Below are positions 60,707 to 64,000 of a stretch of DNA of 64,000 bases, piece after piece; positions within the stretch are counted from its first letter, which is position 1; each line of letters opens with the position of its first letter. This DNA comes from Demequina sp. NBRC 110054 (GTDB lineage: Bacteria > Actinomycetota > Actinomycetes > Actinomycetales > Demequinaceae), in the NCBI RefSeq assembly GCF_002090115.1, contig NZ_BBRK01000005.1, positions 558,001 to 622,000 on the forward strand, given 5' to 3'. The translations under genes were made by a program, and so were the position numbers. The notes beneath the pieces were generated by a model. It had not been told where the DNA came from and ran no database searches. It saw only the letters and a list, made by a program, of their open reading frames with translations.

Positions 60707-62119
60707 TCAATCCCCCTGGGTCAAGTCGTGGAGGGAATCGGCCCCGGCAGCCGGGCGTCCCGCACCCACCCCGTCGTGCGCGAATTCCGCGCCTTGCGCC
60801 GACGAGCCCGGCCCGCTCGACGCCTCGCCCTTCGCCCTGCGATCCGCGAGAACCATGCTCACGAGCACACCCAGGGTCATCCACAGGACGCCCGAGGTCG
60901 AGGTCACGTCGGGCCCTGACAGGAGCTTGGTGAGGAGCACGACGACGAGGACCCACATCACCGGCTGGGCAGCGTGAATCCTGGACGCCGGGCGCGCCAC
61001 CGCGAAGATCGCCGCGGCGAAGAGCAGCGCACCCACGTAGCCGGTGGCGCTGAGCAGCGTCGCCAGGAAGGACGAGGCGCGCGCGCTCCCCAGTCCCACG
61101 CCGAACCCGTAGGTGTCCAGGAATACCAGGTAGGAGTTCGCATCCGACCCCGAGCGCTGGCCGTAGGAGTCGGAGGCGACCTTGTCCGTCAGCACCTCGT
61201 GCAGGTACTCGTACGTCACCGGCACGAGCCACACCGAGGCGACGACGAGCGCGAGCACCACATAGACGACAGGAAGCGACCAGCCCGTCCTCCTGCTCGC
61301 GAACCGACCTACGACGAACGCGGCGGAGAGCCCGAGCATGACCGCCCCGATGACCACGAAGGACGTCGAGGTCGAGATGATGCCGAGGAAGATCGCGATG
61401 CCCGCGATGACGAGGTTGCCCACCCTCCACAGCCCGCGCACCTGGACCGCCCTGGACACCGAGTACACCGCGGCGGCGAGCGCCATGCCGGCGAGAGCGG
61501 CCGGCTCGGGGTGGATGCCACGGAAGCGGGAGGTGCCGTCCGGCGACGTCTCGATGTACTCGAACCCGGGCGAGTTGTCGAAGACCCCGTACGGGAACGG
61601 CACGCCGAAGTTGATCCCCAGGTAGCGCCACAGCGAGAGCAGCATCGCGACGGTGAACATCAACCCGAGCGTCTGCGGACCGGCGCCGACGGTGTGGGCG
61701 AAGATCAGGACCACCCCGATGCTGAGCGCCAGGTAGAGGATCTGCGCGATGTTCGAGGTCGTGAGGTAGCCCGCGACGAGCTCCGCGTCGGCGGGCGTGA
61801 CCGTGTCCAGCCCCGGGAAGAGCATCGGCGCGACGAGCGTGACGAGCACGGCCCACGCGAAGAAGGCGAGGAACAGCCCGGCGCCGGGCACGGCCCCGAG
61901 CGACGCCCTCCCCCGCGCCGCTCCGCCGAGGAAGTATCGGGACCCCAGCACCACGACCAGCCCGAGCGCGACCGCATAGAACGTGGGCACCGCGATGGGC
62001 CCGACGACCGCCACCGCGCCGGCCGATGTCACGCCCGACAGCGCGAGCGCGCGATCGTATCGGCGCGTGGCGAGCCCGTAGCCGATCAGCACGAGCGCGA
62101 CGACGGTGAGCACCCCCAT
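60707..62119 (-). CDS. O-antigen ligase/polymerase-like membrane protein
   Basis: A 470-residue protein with about eleven helices and one large external loop (about 300-350, VPVTYEYLHEVLTDKVASDSYGQRSG...), the layout of Wzy polymerases and WaaL ligases. The Arg-rich turns on the inner side and the location in the cluster support a polysaccharide-polymerase role. The C-terminal tail is polar. A TACTTT box six bases before the ATG suggests a leaderless transcript. It is divergent from the Wzz-like gene, with 102 bases between. Confidence 0.8.
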   Translation of the reverse strand: MGVLTVVALVLIGYGLATRRYDRALALSGVTSAGAVAVVGPIAVPTFYAVALGLVVVLGSRYFLGGAARGRASLGAVPGAGLFLAFFAWAVLVTLVAPMLFPGLDTVTPADAELVAGYLTTSNIAQILYLALSIGVVLIFAHTVGAGPQTLGLMFTVAMLLSLWRYLGINFGVPFPYGVFDNSPGFEYIETSPDGTSRFRGIHPEPAALAGMALAAAVYSVSRAVQVRGLWRVGNLVIAGIAIFLGIISTSTSFVVIGAVMLGLSAAFVVGRFASRRTGWSLPVVYVVLALVVASVWLVPVTYEYLHEVLTDKVASDSYGQRSGSDANSYLVFLDTYGFGVGLGSARASSFLATLLSATGYVGALLFAAAIFAVARPASRIHAAQPVMWVLVVVLLTKLLSGPDVTSTSGVLWMTLGVLVSMVLADRRAKGEASSGPGSSAQGAEFAHDGVGAGRPAAGADSLHDLTQGD

Positions 62120-62125
62120 GTCCGT

Positions 62126-62131
62126 AAAGTA
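62126..62131 (-). promoter_or_regulatory. -10 box of a probable leaderless promoter for the polymerase-like gene
   Basis: TACTTT lies six bases before the ATG at 62119 and no ribosome-binding site is visible. Confidence 0.5.
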
Positions 62132-62133
62132 CC

Positions 62134-62164
62134 TTGTGTCCAGGTGATCCGTCTCGGGTATGTT
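62134..62164 (+). promoter_or_regulatory. Promoter of the Wzz-like gene
   Basis: TTGTGT (62134-62139) and TATGTT (62159-62164) are 19 bases apart and give a leader of about 50 bases before the ATG at 62222, which is preceded by GGGGGA. Confidence 0.4.
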
Positions 62165-62221
62165 TCACCCAGGGGTTGTGTGGGAGCGCGCCGGCGGCGC
62201 ACTCCGAGGCTAAGGGGGACC

Positions 62222-63520
62222 ATGGAGCTCGACTACTACCTCAAGGCGATCCGCCGCGGCTGGTGGCGCATCGTCCTCGCCGCGCTCCTGGGCGCCGCGC
62301 TCGGCGCGGCCTACCTGGTGATCTCCCCCAAGACCTACGACGCGACGGCGCGCGTCGTCGTCGCCGCGAACGACCCTACGAGCATCCCCGACGCGCAGTC
62401 AGGAGCACAGTTCGTCTCCTCGATGGCCACGACGGTCGCGGCCATGATCGTGTCCCCGGTGGTGCTCGAGCCCGTGGCCGAGGAGCTCGGGGAGGCGCTC
62501 TCACCGACGGAGCTCGCCTCGATGATCACGGTCGAGACCGAGTCCGAGACGGGCCTGCTGACAGTGAGAGTGCGCACGGACGATGCTCAGGTCGCCGCCG
62601 AGGTCGCGACGGCAGTCGCCGAGTCGGCGAGCGCCACGGTCCCCGAGCAGGTCGGCGGCACGAACAGCGAGGGCGACGACCTCCTCCGCGTGGACGTGCT
62701 GAGCACCCCCGAGCCGCCGAGCAGGCCGACCAGCCCGAGCACGAAGGGCGTCATGGTGATCGCGGTCCTCATCGGCGTCACCGTAGGACTCGCGCTGGCG
62801 ATCGCGGTGTACGCCTCGGATCGCAGGATCCGGCGGGTCGAGGACCTCGCCGCCTCGGGCACCTCCGCGCTCGCCGTCATCCCCGGCGGGTCGCGGTCCG
62901 ACGCCGGTTCCCTGCGCGTCGACGACAGGGCCGCAGCCGCGTACCAGACGCTTCGCACCGCCGTGGCGGCGGGCTCGGACGGCGCGCGATCGAGCATCCT
63001 CGTGGCCCCGCTCACGCGGGGCGAGCATGACGCCGACGTCCCCGCACGGCTCGCGGCGGCCTACGCACGCGCGGGCCGCCGCACGCTCGTGATCGACCTC
63101 GACGCTGGCAGCGCCGCGCTGGCCGCGATCCTGGGACTGCCCCAGGCGCCCGGAGCCTTCGAGATCCTCGCGCGCGGCGCCGGCCCCGACGAGGCGATCA
63201 TCGAGACCGCCGAGGTCGGCCTGTGGGCGATGCGCGCCGGCGAGCCCGAGGGCAGCCCCGCGGACGGCCTCGCCGGGCCCACGCTCGACCACCTGCTCAA
63301 CTGGGCCGAGGCCAGGTTCGAGGCCGTCGTGCTCAGCGCGCCCGCCGTCCTCGACCGCCCCGACGCCTCGGTCGTGGCGGGATGCGCAGGGCGCGTGCTC
63401 GTCACAGTGAAGTCCGGCAGGGACGACACAGACGGGCTGCGCCGAGGCCTGGATGTTCTCGCGACCGCGAGCGGGACGGTGCTTGGCGTCGCGCTGGTCG
63501 ACCCGCCTCACGCGCATTGA
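62222..63520 (+). CDS. Wzz/CpsD-like polysaccharide chain-length regulator with degenerate ATPase
   Basis: A 432-residue fusion of a Wzz chain-length domain (helix about 16-35, external part to 175, second helix about 178-198) and a cytosolic ParA/BY-kinase-like domain (about 215-432). The domain keeps a Walker A'-like TLVIDLDAGSA, but where Walker A should stand (LVAPLTRGEHDADVPARLA) there is no GKS/T, and the C-terminus has no Tyr cluster. It is therefore probably unable to autophosphorylate. It would still set polymer length with the divergently encoded polymerase. The ATG follows GGGGGA. Confidence 0.85.
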   Translation: MELDYYLKAIRRGWWRIVLAALLGAALGAAYLVISPKTYDATARVVVAANDPTSIPDAQSGAQFVSSMATTVAAMIVSPVVLEPVAEELGEALSPTELASMITVETESETGLLTVRVRTDDAQVAAEVATAVAESASATVPEQVGGTNSEGDDLLRVDVLSTPEPPSRPTSPSTKGVMVIAVLIGVTVGLALAIAVYASDRRIRRVEDLAASGTSALAVIPGGSRSDAGSLRVDDRAAAAYQTLRTAVAAGSDGARSSILVAPLTRGEHDADVPARLAAAYARAGRRTLVIDLDAGSAALAAILGLPQAPGAFEILARGAGPDEAIIETAEVGLWAMRAGEPEGSPADGLAGPTLDHLLNWAEARFEAVVLSAPAVLDRPDASVVAGCAGRVLVTVKSGRDDTDGLRRGLDVLATASGTVLGVALVDPPHAH

Positions 63521-63546
63521 GCGCACAGGAGCCATCCACATGGCCC

Positions 63547-63576
63547 TTGCCCGGATCGCCCCGGCTTGGGTACTTT
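63547..63576 (+). promoter_or_regulatory. Promoter upstream of the partial glycosyltransferase
   Basis: TTGCCC (63547-63552) and TACTTT (63571-63576) are 18 bases apart. A perfect inverted repeat begins at 63579 and would cover the transcription start. Confidence 0.5.
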
Positions 63577-63578
63577 GG

Positions 63579-63600
63579 GGATGAATCATCCGATTCATCC
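63579..63600. promoter_or_regulatory. Inverted repeat at the transcription start of the partial glycosyltransferase
   Basis: GGATGAAT and ATTCATCC form perfect 8-base arms around CATCCG. The location just after the -10 box fits a repressor site. The palindrome is AT-rich relative to its surroundings. Confidence 0.5.
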
Positions 63601-63687
63601 AATGGGGCGCAGAGGCTTCGTCGGCGTGGAAGGCGGCAGCGCGCCCGACCCCGACGACGCACCTTCGCCGCAGTGCCGGGGGGTGGC

Positions 63688-64000
63688 ATGGGCGGGGTTC
63701 TGGTACATGAGTGGCTCGCACCCGCGGGGGGCAGCGAGAACGTCTTCGAGGCGATGGGGCGCATCTACCCCGACGCGGACATGTTGTGCCTCTGGGACGA
63801 CTCCGAGGGCCGCTTCACGTCCGAGCGCCTCAAGCAGACCTGGCTCGCGAGGACGCCGCTGCGCAGGAGCAAGGCGGCGGCACTGCCCCTGATGCCGCTC
63901 GCGTGGCGCACCCAGCGCGGCCCGGACTACGACTGGGCGCTCATCAGCTCACACGCCTTCGCCCACCATGTGAACTTCGGCAGGCCAGACATGCCTCGGT
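63688..64000 (+). CDS. Glycosyltransferase family 4 protein, truncated by the window edge
   Basis: The first 104 codons of a glycosyltransferase; the gene runs past the window end. The N-terminus GGVLVHEWLAPAGGSENVF and the later DYDWALISSHAFAHHVNF are typical of the GT4 acceptor-binding domain, which often begins with a Val-His-Glu/Asp-Trp segment and a GGSE loop. It continues the polysaccharide cluster on the plus strand. The ATG follows GGGGGGTGGC. Sugar and acceptor are unknown. Confidence 0.8.
   Translation, partial: MGGVLVHEWLAPAGGSENVFEAMGRIYPDADMLCLWDDSEGRFTSERLKQTWLARTPLRRSKAAALPLMPLAWRTQRGPDYDWALISSHAFAHHVNFGRPDMPR

Overview
The window is chromosomal DNA of a high-GC Gram-positive bacterium (Actinomycetota, most likely a member of the Micrococcales). 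The evidence is the very high GC content, many GTG starts, many genes whose start codon lies six bases after a TAnnnT box (leaderless transcripts), and gene orders typical of actinobacteria. The clearest of these are DUF3052-aceE followed by a PucR-type FasR with fabD-fabH-acpP-fabF and DUF3145, a homodimeric AceE-type pyruvate dehydrogenase, and a zinc-ribbon/Nif3 pair. I see no insertion sequence, prophage or CRISPR array, and no gene that looks clearly acquired; most of the window reads as stable chromosome.

Layout. 93-1918: a NarL/LuxR-type two-component system. 1971-8301: a LacI-controlled sugar operon (regulator, lipoprotein binding protein, two permeases, GH127 beta-L-arabinofuranosidase) with a promoter bearing two identical operators. 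8405-14049: small membrane protein, HtrA-like protease, CPA1 antiporter, PAS-PAS-GGDEF-EAL protein and a two-helix potassium channel. 14098-14470: RNase P RNA. 14528-19939: YaaA, an atypical SDR, the histidine phosphatase/zinc-ribbon/Nif3 cluster, and a six-helix ion channel. 20116-23986: a secreted metzincin-like protease, an unknown membrane protein and a MarR regulator. 24001-28009: tRNA-Val, AhpE-like peroxiredoxin, DUF3052, AceE. 28087-35267: a membrane protein, the FasR/type II fatty acid synthesis cluster, NTF2-like protein and DUF3145.

35447-37912: the two NAD(P)HX-repair genes on either side of peptide deformylase, then DUF1905. 38044-38321: tRNA-Asn and a CAU tRNA. 38359-43559: DUF2252 protein and a PhnD-PhnC-PhnE-PhnE uptake operon. 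43784-49980: DNA primase, three small unknown or membrane proteins, a DUF368 lipid-carrier transporter, dGTPase. 49987-54284: tatABC with a Tat-exported lipoprotein dioxygenase and tRNA-dihydrouridine synthase. 55144-64000: the start of a surface-polysaccharide cluster (initiating phosphoglycosyltransferase, two-domain GT4, FAD mutase-like protein, polymerase/ligase-like membrane protein, Wzz/CpsD-like protein, and a GT4 cut by the window edge).

The strongest structure not explained by genes is a nine-base word, GGACGATGC, found at least 26 times in 64 kb on both strands where about one is expected. It falls preferentially in intergenic DNA and in disordered protein tails, where it is read as Asp-Asp-Ala. 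Other points are an 18-bp hairpin-forming repeat array between acpP and fabF, three abutting palindromes in front of fasR, two CRP-like sites with the same 14-base core 35 kb apart, an SDR lacking the catalytic Tyr/Lys, and a Wzz/BY-kinase fusion lacking a Walker A motif. All calls come from reading the sequence; no database search was run.
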